Of a stretch of DNA of 64,000 nucleotides, positions 45,001-54,058 are shown in pieces (the stretch's first letter is position 1; the number at the start of each line of letters is the position of its first letter). The notes under the pieces were generated by a model. It was given only the letters and a program-made list of their open reading frames with translations, ran no database searches and was not told the origin of the DNA. The translations under genes and the position numbers were made by a program. Location: NCBI GenBank assembly GCA_903886275.1, contig CAISLN010000038.1, positions 124,001 to 188,000 on the forward strand, read 5' to 3'. Source of the stretch: an uncultured beta proteobacterium. Its GTDB lineage: Bacteria > Pseudomonadota > Gammaproteobacteria > Burkholderiales > Burkholderiaceae_C.

Positions 45001-45945
45001 CTAAGGCTTGAGGCTGAAACCCCCTGCAAACACCTCGCGCAGGTAGGTCACAAACGCGGTGACCGCAAGCGGCACATGGTGCGAGTAGGGGCGTATGGCG
45101 TAGATGGCTTCGGCAAAGGCACCCACCGATTTCCATTGGGGCAGCACCTGCACCAGCTTGCCCTGGCGCAGGCTGGCCTGGGCCGTGAAGTCGGGCAGCA
45201 GGGCCACGCCCAAGCCCGCCAGTGCGGCGTCGCGCAGGGCCTCGCTGTTGTTGGCCGACAGTGAACCAGAGACCGGCACCGTGACCCTGGCCGAGTCCTT
45301 GTGCGCGCTCAAGGGCTCAAAGGTCCAGGCCGGCGCATCCTTGGTGCGCCGGTAATGCAGGCAGTTGTGCGTGACCAGGTCCGCCGGCATTGCGGGTACG
45401 CCTTGTTTGCGCAGGTAGCTGCGCGATGCCACCAGCACCGTGCGGGTGCTGCACAGGTTCCACGCCACATGGGTGTCGGGCGGCGTGGCCGTGTGGCGAA
45501 TGGCGAGGTCAAAGCCTTCGGTGCCCATGGAGCTCAGGCGGTCTGACATGTCGAGCTCCAGGCGCACCTCGGGGTACAGGCGCAAAAACTCGGTCAGGCG
45601 GGGCACCAGTTGCTGGCGTGCCAGGGCCACCGGTGCGGTGATGCGCAACAGGCCGCGCGGTGTGCCCGCCAGATCGCGCACGCTGGCAAAGCTTTGCGCG
45701 ATCTGCTCAAACGGGGCACGCGTCTCGTCCACCAGACGCTGACCGGCCTGCGTGAGCTGCACGCTGCGCGTGGTGCGCCTGACCAGCTCCACACCGGCGG
45801 CGCGCTCCAGCTCGGCAATGTGCTGGCTCATGGCCGCCTTGCTCACGCCCAGGCGGGCCGCAGCGGCGGTGTAGCTGCCCTGCTGCGACAGCACCGTGAG
45901 CCAATGCAGGTGGTTCCAGGGCTCTTTCAGTTTTTGCTCAATCAT
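45001..45945 (-). CDS. LysR-family transcriptional regulator
   Basis: The N-terminal HTH ([57 protein letters not shown]) is typical of LysR regulators, and the C-terminal half is the effector domain ([25 protein letters not shown]). The ATG at 45945 begins MIEQKL; an upstream frame to 45972 lies in the operator. The gene is divergent from mmsA with a perfect inverted repeat between them, so it probably controls mmsA and itself. The effector may be a methylmalonate-semialdehyde pathway intermediate (inference). Confidence 0.85.
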   Translation of the reverse strand: MIEQKLKEPWNHLHWLTVLSQQGSYTAAAARLGVSKAAMSQHIAELERAAGVELVRRTTRSVQLTQAGQRLVDETRAPFEQIAQSFASVRDLAGTPRGLLRITAPVALARQQLVPRLTEFLRLYPEVRLELDMSDRLSSMGTEGFDLAIRHTATPPDTHVAWNLCSTRTVLVASRSYLRKQGVPAMPADLVTHNCLHYRRTKDAPAWTFEPLSAHKDSARVTVPVSGSLSANNSEALRDAALAGLGVALLPDFTAQASLRQGKLVQVLPQWKSVGAFAEAIYAIRPYSHHVPLAVTAFVTYLREVFAGGFSLKP

Positions 45946-45951
45946 GGGCCT

Positions 45952-45973
45952 ATTGTTCACTATCCGGAACAAT
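45952..45973. promoter_or_regulatory. LysR-type operator between lysR and mmsA
   Basis: ATTGTTC (45952-45958) and GAACAAT (45967-45973) are perfect 7-bp arms with an 8-base spacer, containing the T-N(11)-A pattern of LysR boxes. It lies in the divergent gap, close to the start of lysR. Confidence 0.6.
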
Positions 45974-46081
45974 CAATTCAGGTCAGCGCTCTTGTTGGAT
46001 GCGCGCCCGCACCCTAGACTGGCCCCCCAAGCAAAGCCTGATCGGGTTTTGCCAAACCCCACACTTATCAAGAGACGCGCC

Positions 46082-47605
46082 ATGACTCCGTATACCGATT
46101 CCACCGAAGTAGCCCAGTACATCCAGGGCGCTCGCAGCGCTGGCACCAGCACCCGCACCCAGGCTGTTTACAACCCGGCCACCGGCCAGGTCGCACGCCA
46201 GGTGCGCTTGGGGAATGCCGCCGATGTGAACGCCGCAGTTGCCTCCGCCCAGGCCGCCTTCCCAGCCTGGTCCGACACGCCGCCGATTCGCCGCGCCCGC
46301 ATCATGTTCAAGTTTCTGGAGTTGCTCAACGCCAACAAGGATGAGCTGGCCCGCGTGATCACTGCCGAGCATGGCAAGGTGTTTACCGACGCGCAGGGCG
46401 AAGTGGCACGCGGCATCGACATCGTCGAATTTGCCTGCGGCATTTCGCAACTGCTCAAGGGCGACTTCACCGACCAGGTGAGCACCGGCATCGACAACTG
46501 GACGCTGCGCCAGCCCCTGGGTGTGGTGGCCGGCATCACGCCGTTCAACTTCCCCGTGATGGTGCCGATGTGGATGTTCCCGGTGGCGATTGCCGCGGGC
46601 AACACCTTTGTCTTGAAGCCCAGCCCACTGGACCCCAGCCCCAGCCTGTTGATTGCGGACCTGTTCAAGCAGGCCGGTCTGCCGGACGGCGTGTTCAACG
46701 TGGTCCAAGGCGACAAGGAAGCCGTCGATGCACTCTTGGTGCACCCCGATGTGAAGGCCGTGAGCTTTGTCGGCTCCACCCCGATTGCCAACCATATTTA
46801 CGAGACCGGTGCCCACCATGGCAAGCGCGTGCAGGCCCTGGGCGGCGCCAAGAACCACATGGTGGTGATGCCCGACGCCGACATCGACCAGGCGGTGGAC
46901 GCGCTGATCGGCGCCGGGTTTGGCTCCGCCGGTGAACGCTGCATGGCCATCAGCGTGGCCGTGCTCGTGGGTGATGTGGCCGAGCGCCTGATGCCCAAAC
47001 TGCTGGCCCGCACCAAGACCTTGCAGGTGCTCGACGGCATGAACCTGGCCGCCGAGATGGGCCCCATCGTCACGCAACTGGCGCATGACCGCATCACCGG
47101 TTACATCGCACAGGGCATCAAGGAAGGCGCCACGCTCTTGCACGATGGCCGCGATTTCAGCGGCGCTTCTGCTGGTGCCGGTTGCGACAAGGGCTTCTGG
47201 ATGGGCGGCACGCTGTTTGACAACGTGACCCCCGAGATGCGCATTTACAAGGAAGAGATCTTCGGCCCGGTGCTGTCCTGCATGCGCGTGAACGACCTGG
47301 CCGAAGCGGTGGACCTGATCAACGCCCATGAGTTTGGCAACGGTGTCTCCTGCTTCACCCGCGACGGCAATGTGGCGCGTGAATTCAGCCGCCGCATCCA
47401 AGTCGGCATGGTCGGCATCAACGTGCCAATTCCCGTGCCCATGGCCTGGCATGGTTTTGGTGGCTGGAAGAAGAGCCTGTTTGGCGACATGCATGCCTAC
47501 GGCGAAGAGGGCGTGCGCTTCTACACCAAGCAAAAATCCATCATGCAGCGCTGGCCCGAGAGCATCGGCAAGGGTGCCGAGTTTGTGATGCCTACGGCGA
47601 AGTAA
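46082..47605 (+). CDS. mmsA: Methylmalonate-semialdehyde dehydrogenase (acylating)
   Basis: A 507-residue CoA-dependent aldehyde dehydrogenase of the MmsA/IolA family. It has the NAD fold, [35 protein letters not shown], and catalytic Cys (~287) in [15 protein letters not shown]. It ends with [31 protein letters not shown], a family hallmark. It converts malonate or methylmalonate semialdehyde to acetyl- or propionyl-CoA, the last step of inositol and valine breakdown. Although close to the iol operon, it has its own LysR regulator. Start ATG 46082 is typical. A strong terminator follows. Confidence 0.9.
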   Translation: MTPYTDSTEVAQYIQGARSAGTSTRTQAVYNPATGQVARQVRLGNAADVNAAVASAQAAFPAWSDTPPIRRARIMFKFLELLNANKDELARVITAEHGKVFTDAQGEVARGIDIVEFACGISQLLKGDFTDQVSTGIDNWTLRQPLGVVAGITPFNFPVMVPMWMFPVAIAAGNTFVLKPSPLDPSPSLLIADLFKQAGLPDGVFNVVQGDKEAVDALLVHPDVKAVSFVGSTPIANHIYETGAHHGKRVQALGGAKNHMVVMPDADIDQAVDALIGAGFGSAGERCMAISVAVLVGDVAERLMPKLLARTKTLQVLDGMNLAAEMGPIVTQLAHDRITGYIAQGIKEGATLLHDGRDFSGASAGAGCDKGFWMGGTLFDNVTPEMRIYKEEIFGPVLSCMRVNDLAEAVDLINAHEFGNGVSCFTRDGNVAREFSRRIQVGMVGINVPIPVPMAWHGFGGWKKSLFGDMHAYGEEGVRFYTKQKSIMQRWPESIGKGAEFVMPTAK

Positions 47606-47629
47606 GCAAGCCGGTACGAAAAAAGCACA

Positions 47630-47654
47630 GGGGGCGTTGATCGCCCCCTTTTTT
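47630..47654 (+). terminator. Rho-independent terminator after mmsA
   Basis: GGGGGCG (47630-47636) pairs with CGCCCCC (47642-47648) around TTGAT, followed by six T (47649-47654). This is the clearest intrinsic terminator in the window. Confidence 0.9.
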
Positions 47655-47717
47655 GCGTCTAACGCAAGCCAGCGGCTACTTACCATGCCTGCGGCGAAGC
47701 GACGAATAGACTTTTCA

Positions 47718-49208
47718 CTAGCCGAGCAGCTCCCAGTGGCCACCTTTGTTGGGGCCAACGCGACGCAATCGGCTCTGCGTCTTGAGCTTGGCAAGCTGCT
47801 TTTCAACGGCACGCGTCGTCAAGCCCAAATGCTTTGCGATGCCGGGCACCGTCAACGCCGAGTCTTTTGCAAGCAGGGCAAGAATCCGGGCTCCGGTTTC
47901 TACCGAACTTTGTCCCGAACTTTGTACCGAACTTTCGGAAGAACCTGACGGGGTAAATTCAACCGCCCAGGCCATCTCCAACACCGTGTGCTCCTGCGGC
48001 TCATAGGCCTCTTTCAGTTGCAGGCTGTGCCCCAACTCCTTCCAGCCATGCACGATGCGCGACATGCCCGACCCGGCGCGCTCGCCCAAACCGATCATCA
48101 AAAACATCTGTTGCATGCTTCGGTTGCGGCAATCGCTCACACCACCCTGCAAGGCCTGCTGCGCAGGCACGCGCAAGCCGCCCGGATTGCGAAAGCTAAA
48201 GCCAGCAGGCTCTTTGACCACCAGCACCGAAATGCGACCGCTAAAGTCCGCATGCACCAGCGTGTTCACCAGTGCCTCACGCAATGCCTTGTGCGTGGGC
48301 GTGTCGTCTTGCCGAATGTCGCCCTTCAAGACAAAGGGCACCTTGATATCGGCAGTGAGCTTGTTCACCACGCGGCGGTAGAAATCAAACACATTGCCAG
48401 ACCAGGTGCCATCGGGCACCACACGGTCCAGCCAGCGCACTGTCTGGGCATAGTCGGCGGGGCGTTCCTGGTAGTCCACAAAGTACATGGGCATGGCCTC
48501 GGCAATCGAGGGCCAGCGGCCAAACATCAGCAAACCTGCCACTGTCAATCCCACTTCGCCGGTGGCACGGTCTTCGCGCCAGCCGCCCAGCATCTGCAAA
48601 AAGCCCTGATCATCCAGCGCCAGCCAGGGGTGGTCTGGCTTGTCGGCCCGGAATATGTTGCGGTAAGCCTTGAGACTGTCGGTATCCAGGTCCTTGACGC
48701 CAAAGTGCAGCAGCAGGCGTGCGTCGCGGCTGTCTTCCAACTGTTCGGCCAGCATGCGCTTGACGTCTTCGTCCGACACAGGGCGGTCGCCTTCATGCAG
48801 GCGGCGGTAGGTGTGACCCGCAAACGGGTTGGTGGTGAGATGCACCGGGCGCATCTGACGCTGGGCGCGGGGCACCTCAATGGCCAGTAGCGTCTTGCCC
48901 TCAATGGTCAGCTCCTGCACCTGTGCGTCGGTTAGCAGATTGACGCTGACCTTTTGCCGGTTGTTCAGGTTGTTGAACAACTCGGTACGCAACTTGTTGG
49001 GGTTGCTCAGGCCTTCGAGAATGAAGTGCCCTTGCCTCTCACGCAGGCCCAGCAATATCAGACCGCCGCTGGTATTGGCAAAGGCGCTGTAGGTGGGCCA
49101 CAAATCATCCGGCACCGCTCCTTTTCCGTCCCGGCCAGACGCGAGCTTGCATTCCAGCGCGACAGATTCACGCAACTGGGTCAAGTCTTCAATGGACTGG
49201 ATGATCAC
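47718..49208 (-). CDS. AlbA/Schlafen-domain ATP-binding-type protein
   Basis: A 496-residue COG2865-like protein. An N-terminal AlbA_2 (Schlafen-type) domain begins ESVALECKLASGRDGKGAVPDDLWPTYSAFANTSGGLILLGLRER. A central region follows with HKALREALVNTLVHADFSGRISVLVV and GLGERAGSGMSRIVHGW, an ATPase-like segment. A short Ser-rich repeat linker (SSESSVQSSGQSSVETG) precedes a winged HTH (ILALLAKDSALTVPGIAKHLGLTTRAVEKQLAKLKTQSRLRR). Such proteins are transcriptional or defence-associated; role here is unknown. It neighbours the Septu-like pair and a broken permease fragment. Confidence 0.75.
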   Translation of the reverse strand: MIIQSIEDLTQLRESVALECKLASGRDGKGAVPDDLWPTYSAFANTSGGLILLGLRERQGHFILEGLSNPNKLRTELFNNLNNRQKVSVNLLTDAQVQELTIEGKTLLAIEVPRAQRQMRPVHLTTNPFAGHTYRRLHEGDRPVSDEDVKRMLAEQLEDSRDARLLLHFGVKDLDTDSLKAYRNIFRADKPDHPWLALDDQGFLQMLGGWREDRATGEVGLTVAGLLMFGRWPSIAEAMPMYFVDYQERPADYAQTVRWLDRVVPDGTWSGNVFDFYRRVVNKLTADIKVPFVLKGDIRQDDTPTHKALREALVNTLVHADFSGRISVLVVKEPAGFSFRNPGGLRVPAQQALQGGVSDCRNRSMQQMFLMIGLGERAGSGMSRIVHGWKELGHSLQLKEAYEPQEHTVLEMAWAVEFTPSGSSESSVQSSGQSSVETGARILALLAKDSALTVPGIAKHLGLTTRAVEKQLAKLKTQSRLRRVGPNKGGHWELLG

Positions 49209-49607
49209 GGCTCTTCGCTACCTTCAATGAACGAATTGCAAAGTACAAATGCGAGGCACCGTAGGGATACGGTGGTTCAGTCTAGCAGGGGCAAGCAGTC
49301 CTATTCAGCGAAGATAGGCGCCATGCAAACCGCCGAATACAAAGCCCCCGACAAGTTCCCCCAAACCTTTCCCGACTGGGACCATGACGCTGGTGATGGT
49401 GATGATTTAATTCACCGGCATGTTTTTGGCGCTGGGCGAAATAACCGACGGCCTGGGCATGCTGATAGGCGGCATCTTCAACACCTTCCCCCACACCAGC
49501 TTTTCGCAAAACGTGGGACTGGTGGCGGTGACGGGCATCAAAAAACGCACCATGGACACACGCCCAAGGGGCATTGGCACCACTGCCCTTTGTGACTTGA
49601 ACATAGG
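49209..49607. other. Intergenic stretch containing NCS2 permease debris
   Basis: This ~400-base gap has no complete gene. It holds the NCS2 permease fragment (listed separately). An ATG at 49323 begins QTAEYKAPDKFPQTFPDWD with no recognisable family. The intact permease lies 3 kb downstream, beyond the Septu-like pair. Confidence 0.45.
49381..49550 (+). pseudogene. NCS2 purine permease fragment, frameshifted and deleted
   Basis: This piece matches the intact permease at 53056-53270: the matching segments read GMFLALGE, DGLG.LIGGIFNTFP.TSFSQNVGLVAVTG. It lacks roughly 50 bases corresponding to RTIDRAALTRGLRT, has a smaller deletion and a stop near its start. It is a dead partial copy, with nucleotide identity high enough to suggest it derives from this or a close homologue. 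Confidence 0.85.
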
Positions 49608-50408
49608 TCAGCCCGCATATGCGGTTTGACGCAGGTAGTCGTCCGCCGCTGAACCCAGGCACAAACAAATGGTGGTGAAGAAACCAGGCCAGGGCTTGCC
49701 CAGGTAGCGCTGCGCCAACGTTGCCATGCCTTGCTGTGGCGTGCGGCCTGCCAAGCGCTGCCTCTTCTTGTTCCGCTCAATGTCGTGTATCACCGCCAGC
49801 CGGGCGGTGCACAGACGCTGGCAGTTCAAGTTCAGCGCGTCGATGGTGTGCAAGACCAAGGTGTTTGTATCGGTGTGTTGGTTGTTGGGCCAGGGCGCCG
49901 CTTGTGTGCAGGCGCAATCGCTCGCGCAAAGCTTGCCGCTGAACTTGTCCACTTCGAAAAGGCTGGGCCAGATGGGAAGCAACAATGGATTGAGTACCCA
50001 ACCTTCACAGGCTTCTGCCAAACGCCCTTGTTGAATCAGCCGGTCTTTGTGGGCGTCACAACTCAGGTTTTCATCCAACGGCTCCATGCTGTGGGGGGCT
50101 GTGCCATGCCGATAGGAGCCACCGGCGCAAACTGCCAGCATGTTGTTCCAAGCAAGCGCCCAGTTGATGGGCGTGCTGTGGTCTGACTTTGGATGGAAAT
50201 GCTCAATACGGGATTTGAGGGGGTCGTTATCGCGGATATCCATTTCGCAATAGGCGCACAGCCCGCGCTGGTCCTCAAAGGCATGGCTGCGGATATCGTC
50301 ATAGGCCTGCCGCGCGTTGTTTCGCAGTTCGTCCCAACTGGCCTGGGGCTGCGCCTGCCTGTAGGCTTGCAGGGATGGAGGCTCAGTGTTTTTGTTGACG
50401 CGCTTCAT
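49608..50408 (-). CDS. PtuB-like HNH nuclease (Septu defence)
   Basis: A 266-residue HNH protein of the TIGR02646/PtuB type. The zinc-binding and HNH core reads CAYCEMDIRDNDPLKSRIEHFHPKSDHSTPINWALAWNNMLAVCAGG. The ATG at 50408 overlaps the stop of the upstream ATPase (ATGA), so the pair is translationally coupled; a longer frame to 50423 is less likely. In Septu systems PtuA ATPase and PtuB nuclease together block phage. TIGR02646 nucleases also accompany some retrons, but no reverse transcriptase gene is visible here. Confidence 0.78.
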   Translation of the reverse strand: MKRVNKNTEPPSLQAYRQAQPQASWDELRNNARQAYDDIRSHAFEDQRGLCAYCEMDIRDNDPLKSRIEHFHPKSDHSTPINWALAWNNMLAVCAGGSYRHGTAPHSMEPLDENLSCDAHKDRLIQQGRLAEACEGWVLNPLLLPIWPSLFEVDKFSGKLCASDCACTQAAPWPNNQHTDTNTLVLHTIDALNLNCQRLCTARLAVIHDIERNKKRQRLAGRTPQQGMATLAQRYLGKPWPGFFTTICLCLGSAADDYLRQTAYAG

Positions 50409-51778
50409 CCGCCCAACTCCCATTTGCGGTTTTCGATAAGCAAGTCGGCTTCTAGCAGGGCGGGTTCGTTACCTTGGTAGCGCGCATCCAGTTTTTTTCG
50501 CAGGTCCAAAGCCTCGGGGTCGTTCCACTGGTCTTTGTTTACCAGGGCCAGATAGGCCAGCAGATCCTTGGTTGCATCGTTCAAAGGGGGGCGGACGCTT
50601 GCAAGACCAAGGGCCGTGGTGAGCATCCGATGCGGCTCCGCGCCCTCGGTACCGGCGGGAGCAGCAAAAACTTTGCCATCGCGCAATATGCGCACCGACT
50701 CTGAGGCCACCGCAGTGAGCACCTGTGGGCTATGGGTCGAGACGATGAATTGCACTTTTGGAAAGGCGGTGCGCAGCGACTTCAATATGGTCTGTTGCCA
50801 TGACGGGTGCAGGAACATGTCCACTTCATCAATCAGCACCACGCCGTGCGTATCCAATGCGGCCCTGACGCCCAGATGGGGGTTGAGCTTATTGGCGCGA
50901 AACGCCAAGTCAGCCACCATGGCAATGGTGTTGCGCAGGCCGTCGCTGAGCATGTCCACCGGCATGATGCCGTGCTGTGCATGGTGCATGACCAATTGTT
51001 GCTTGTGTCGGTGGCTGTACTCCAAGCTGTGCCAACCTGTGGCGTCTTTCACTAAGGCGTCCACAGCCGTTTTGATGACTTCAACAGTTTGTGCAAAACG
51101 CTGGCCCGTTTCGTCTAGCGGTGCGTTGCGCTGAAGCGCATCAATTTGACTCTCTAGGTAGGCGCGGTACACCCATCCATACCAGGTCGTAAAGGCCTTA
51201 AAGCTAGACGAGTAAGACAGGCAATTCAGATAGCCCGAGGTTCGCGAGTATTCATTTCTGTCCAGCACGGTGTCTTCTGCGTGGGACGTGAAGCGCCCTT
51301 CAAACCACAGACGAGAAGTACCAAGGTAAGAAATCAAGGGCAGGGTGACCTGTGTCTGGCCAGTCCGCACCTGTTGCTGCAGTTGATCGGCATAGGTGGT
51401 GAGCTTCTTGGCGCCGGTATCTCCAAGGGTTGGGGTACTGGCTTTCATTCTTTCCCGGGTCTGGGTCCATGCAGCGCCAGCCATGTCGGGTGCCCAGCAG
51501 CCCTTGACAGCTATTTGACTTGGAAGTTGAGGCTCCATGTTGCCGTCGCTGTGCATGTCTAGGCGCACATCCGCGGGTTGGATGCTGGCCGCCTTTTTGC
51601 TCTGGCTACCCAAATCAAAGCCTTTCACAAAGGGCCAGAGTGCCACACGTACCGCATCTAGGACTGTGGTTTTGCCGGCGCCGTTGGGGGCGATCAACAC
51701 CGTGATTTCCGGGTGGAGTTCAAGGGTGAGGTCGCTGAGACAGCGGTAATTTTTTATGTGCAGTTTCGTCAGGTGCAT
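50405..51778 (-). CDS. PtuA-like AAA ATPase (Septu defence)
   Basis: A 457-residue SMC/RecF-type ATPase. Walker A is APNGAGKT (near residue 31) and Walker B is GVVLIDEVDMFLHPSWQ (near residue 310), followed by THSPQVL. The signature region is VDMLSDGLRNTIAMVADL. It begins HLTKLHIKNYRCLSDLTLELHPEI, as usual for this class. With the coupled HNH gene it forms a two-gene Septu-like cassette (established family architecture; function here not tested). Its start lies close to an unannotated ~400-base stretch. Confidence 0.8.
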   Translation of the reverse strand: MHLTKLHIKNYRCLSDLTLELHPEITVLIAPNGAGKTTVLDAVRVALWPFVKGFDLGSQSKKAASIQPADVRLDMHSDGNMEPQLPSQIAVKGCWAPDMAGAAWTQTRERMKASTPTLGDTGAKKLTTYADQLQQQVRTGQTQVTLPLISYLGTSRLWFEGRFTSHAEDTVLDRNEYSRTSGYLNCLSYSSSFKAFTTWYGWVYRAYLESQIDALQRNAPLDETGQRFAQTVEVIKTAVDALVKDATGWHSLEYSHRHKQQLVMHHAQHGIMPVDMLSDGLRNTIAMVADLAFRANKLNPHLGVRAALDTHGVVLIDEVDMFLHPSWQQTILKSLRTAFPKVQFIVSTHSPQVLTAVASESVRILRDGKVFAAPAGTEGAEPHRMLTTALGLASVRPPLNDATKDLLAYLALVNKDQWNDPEALDLRKKLDARYQGNEPALLEADLLIENRKWELGG

Positions 51779-52182
51779 GGTGTGACCTCAAATTCTTCTC
51801 AGGGTATGGCGGTCATTATCGGCCGTGACCTGCGTAGCGGTGCACGCCATCAACTCCCTGTTCATTTCGTCCATCAGCCCATCAACCCATTGCCAAACAG
51901 GCCCCAGGCCTTTTGCAAGCCATGAGTACCCAACCCCCTCTGACCAACTCCCCTGCACCACGCGCTGCGCGAGCAGTGAACGCACAAACTGGTCCGCCAC
52001 CGGCTGATGGGGCTGATGCTGTCGCAGGGCATGCTATGGATGCTGGCAGCGACCGGGTTCATACAGTCCAGCTAGCCTCCAAGCTCCCCGCTTCGCGGGA
52101 TTCACTAGGGTTAGCACCGGCCCGCTTGGCACAGAAACTGCATACACTTTTTGTATACAGTTTTTGATGCAAAGGGCTTCCT
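51779..52182. other. Intergenic region upstream of NCS2 permease
   Basis: No gene is supported in these ~400 bases. A stop-interrupted frame around 51950-52070 reads like a short hydrophobic segment (HRLMGLMLSQGMLWMLAATGF) and may be a remnant. The permease promoter and an inverted repeat lie at the 3' end of the stretch. Confidence 0.4.
52137..52161 (+). promoter_or_regulatory. GntR-like inverted repeat before the NCS2 permease
   Basis: ACTGCATACA (52137-52146) and TGTATACAGT (52152-52161) are complementary at 9 of 10 positions with a 5-base spacer, 21 bases before the permease start. The TGTATACA core resembles GntR-type operators; no such regulator gene is in the window. Confidence 0.5.
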
Positions 52183-53670
52183 ATGACCAACGCGATTCAC
52201 CCCGTCGATGAGCGTCTTCCCACCGGCAAGTTGGCCGTACTCGGTTTGCAACATGTGCTGGTGATGTATGCCGGTGCGGTGGCGGTGCCGCTGATCGTGG
52301 GGCGCGCGCTCAAGCTCAGCCCCGAGCAGGTGGCCATGCTGATTTCGGCCGACCTGTTTTGCTGCGGGCTTGTCACCTTGATCCAGTCACTCGGTGCCAC
52401 ACAATGGTTTGGCATCAAGCTGCCCGTCATGATGGGCGTGACTTTTGCCTCGGTGGCACCCATGGTGGCGATGGCCGGTGCCACGCCGGGCGTGGAGGGT
52501 GCGGGGCTGATTTTTGGTTCCATCATCGGCGCCGGAGTCATCTCGATTTTGATGGCGCCGCTGGTCAGTCGCATGCTGCGCTTCTTTCCGCCGGTGGTCA
52601 CCGGCAGCATCATCACGGTGATTGGCATCAGCCTGATGCGCGTGGGCATCAACTGGATTTTTGGCAACCCCTTTGGCCCCACCGCGCCCAGCGTGGTGAA
52701 CCCGGAGCATGCCAAGTGGCTGGCCGATATGGCGGCAGCAGCTTCTGCAGCGGGCAGCGCCTTGCCGGCCATCCCCAAGGGCCTGGCCCTGGCACCGAGC
52801 CTGCCCAACCCCAAATATGCCGACCTGGGCGGCGTGGGCATTGCGGCGCTGGTGCTGGCCTCCATCCTCTTGATCGCCAAATATGGCAAGGGATTCGTCT
52901 CCAATATTTCGGTGCTGCTGGGCATTGTGGTGGGCGGCGCGGTCAGCGTGGCCGTGGGGCTGATGAACTTCGACAAGGTGGCCAAAGCGGCCTGGTTTGA
53001 GGTGGTGCTGCCCTTTGGCATTGCCGCGCCAGTGTTCGACCCGGTGCTGATTGTGACCATGACGCTGGTGATGGTTGTGGTGATGATCGAATCCACCGGC
53101 ATGTTTTTGGCGCTGGGCGAAATGACGGGCCGCACGATCGACCGAGCGGCCCTGACGCGCGGCCTGCGCACCGACGGCCTGGGCACGCTGATAGGCGGCA
53201 TCTTCAATACCTTCCCCTACACCAGCTTCTCGCAGAACGTGGGACTGGTGGCGGTGACGGGCGTGAAGAGCCGCTTTGTCTGCGTGGCCGGCGGCCTCAT
53301 CTTGGTGGTGCTGGGCCTATTGCCCAAGATGGCGGCGCTGGTGGAGTCGCTGCCCACGGTGGTGCTGGGCGGCGCCGGGCTGGTGATGTTTGGCATGGTC
53401 ACGGCCACCGGCATCCGCATTCTGGCGGGAGTGGATTTCAAGACCAACCGCAACAACGCCTTTGTGGTGGCGGTGGCTATTGGGGTGGGCATGGTTCCGT
53501 TGGTGGCGCCCAACTTCAAGCAGTGGATGCCACACGGCCTGCACCCGCTGATCGAGTCTGGCATCTTGCTGACCTCCGTGGCCGCGCTGCTGCTCAACCT
53601 GTATTTCAATGGCGCCAAGGGCGGTGCGGAGGACGCAGTTGCTGCGGCCAAACAGGCCGACGCGCACTAA
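52183..53670 (+). CDS. NCS2-family purine (xanthine/urate) permease
   Basis: A 495-residue nucleobase:cation symporter-2 with about 14 helices. Hallmarks are QHVLVMYAGAVAVPLIVG, GATQWFGIKLPVMMGVTFASVAPM, the Glu-bearing ESTGMFLALGEMTG and NTFPYTSFSQNVGLVAVTGVKSR. The subgroup fits urate/xanthine transporters (UacT/PucJ-like), but the exact substrate is not certain. AAAGG precedes the ATG. The gene ends tail-to-tail with the rhodanese gene (4-base overlap). A broken partial copy lies upstream at 49381. Confidence 0.85.
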   Translation: MTNAIHPVDERLPTGKLAVLGLQHVLVMYAGAVAVPLIVGRALKLSPEQVAMLISADLFCCGLVTLIQSLGATQWFGIKLPVMMGVTFASVAPMVAMAGATPGVEGAGLIFGSIIGAGVISILMAPLVSRMLRFFPPVVTGSIITVIGISLMRVGINWIFGNPFGPTAPSVVNPEHAKWLADMAAAASAAGSALPAIPKGLALAPSLPNPKYADLGGVGIAALVLASILLIAKYGKGFVSNISVLLGIVVGGAVSVAVGLMNFDKVAKAAWFEVVLPFGIAAPVFDPVLIVTMTLVMVVVMIESTGMFLALGEMTGRTIDRAALTRGLRTDGLGTLIGGIFNTFPYTSFSQNVGLVAVTGVKSRFVCVAGGLILVVLGLLPKMAALVESLPTVVLGGAGLVMFGMVTATGIRILAGVDFKTNRNNAFVVAVAIGVGMVPLVAPNFKQWMPHGLHPLIESGILLTSVAALLLNLYFNGAKGGAEDAVAAAKQADAH

Positions 53671-54047
53671 TCGAAGGAGGGCACCTCGGGCTTGGCCACG
53701 GGCTTGCCTGCTGCGACCCAGGCATCAAAGCCACCGGCGATGTTCAGCACATTCAGATAGCCCATCTCCCGCAAGGCGACACCAGCCAATGCGGCGCGGC
53801 CGCTGGTCTTGCAATACAGCACCACCCGGATGTCGCGCGACTGCAGCGCCGGCATGGCACTGAAGCGAAACTCCAACATGCCGCGCGAGATGTGCACGGC
53901 GCCGGGGATATGGCCGGCGGCGAATTCATCCGCCTCGCGCACATCCACCAGTACATCGGCTTCGCGCAGGGCCTGCTCGGCATCGGCAAGGGCTACTTCA
54001 TTCACGTGCGCCTTGGCGGCAGCAACCAGATCGTGTGCGGTTTTCAT
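53667..54047 (-). CDS. Rhodanese-domain protein
   Basis: A single-domain rhodanese with ADVLVDVREADEFAAGHIPGAVHI and active-site loop CKTSGRAAL holding the catalytic Cys. It moves sulfane sulfur or handles persulfide. AAGGA lies just before ATG 54047. It is the last gene of a three-gene unit (AhpD-like, methyltransferase, rhodanese) behind a GC-palindrome operator at 55063-55080 of the type used by CsoR/CstR proteins, some of which sense persulfides. Confidence 0.85.
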   Translation of the reverse strand: MKTAHDLVAAAKAHVNEVALADAEQALREADVLVDVREADEFAAGHIPGAVHISRGMLEFRFSAMPALQSRDIRVVLYCKTSGRAALAGVALREMGYLNVLNIAGGFDAWVAAGKPVAKPEVPSFD

Positions 54048-54058
54048 AGGTTCCTTTT

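Noticed and set aside
45983..47812. 609-codon minus-strand ORF opposite mmsA
   Set aside because: Antisense shadow of mmsA; it also crosses the mmsA terminator.
47905..47945. Three tandem ~12-base repeats (ACCGAACTTTGT-like)
   Set aside because: They encode the Ser-rich linker of the AlbA protein; considered a CRISPR-like or minisatellite array but too few and coding.
49608..51778. Retron with HNH/ATPase effectors
   Set aside because: No reverse transcriptase ORF and no obvious non-coding RNA gene were seen nearby; Septu-like is the simpler call.
51921..52167. Short plus-strand ORFs before the NCS2 permease
   Set aside because: A hydrophobic segment is visible but broken by a stop and without a start; listed only as a possible remnant.
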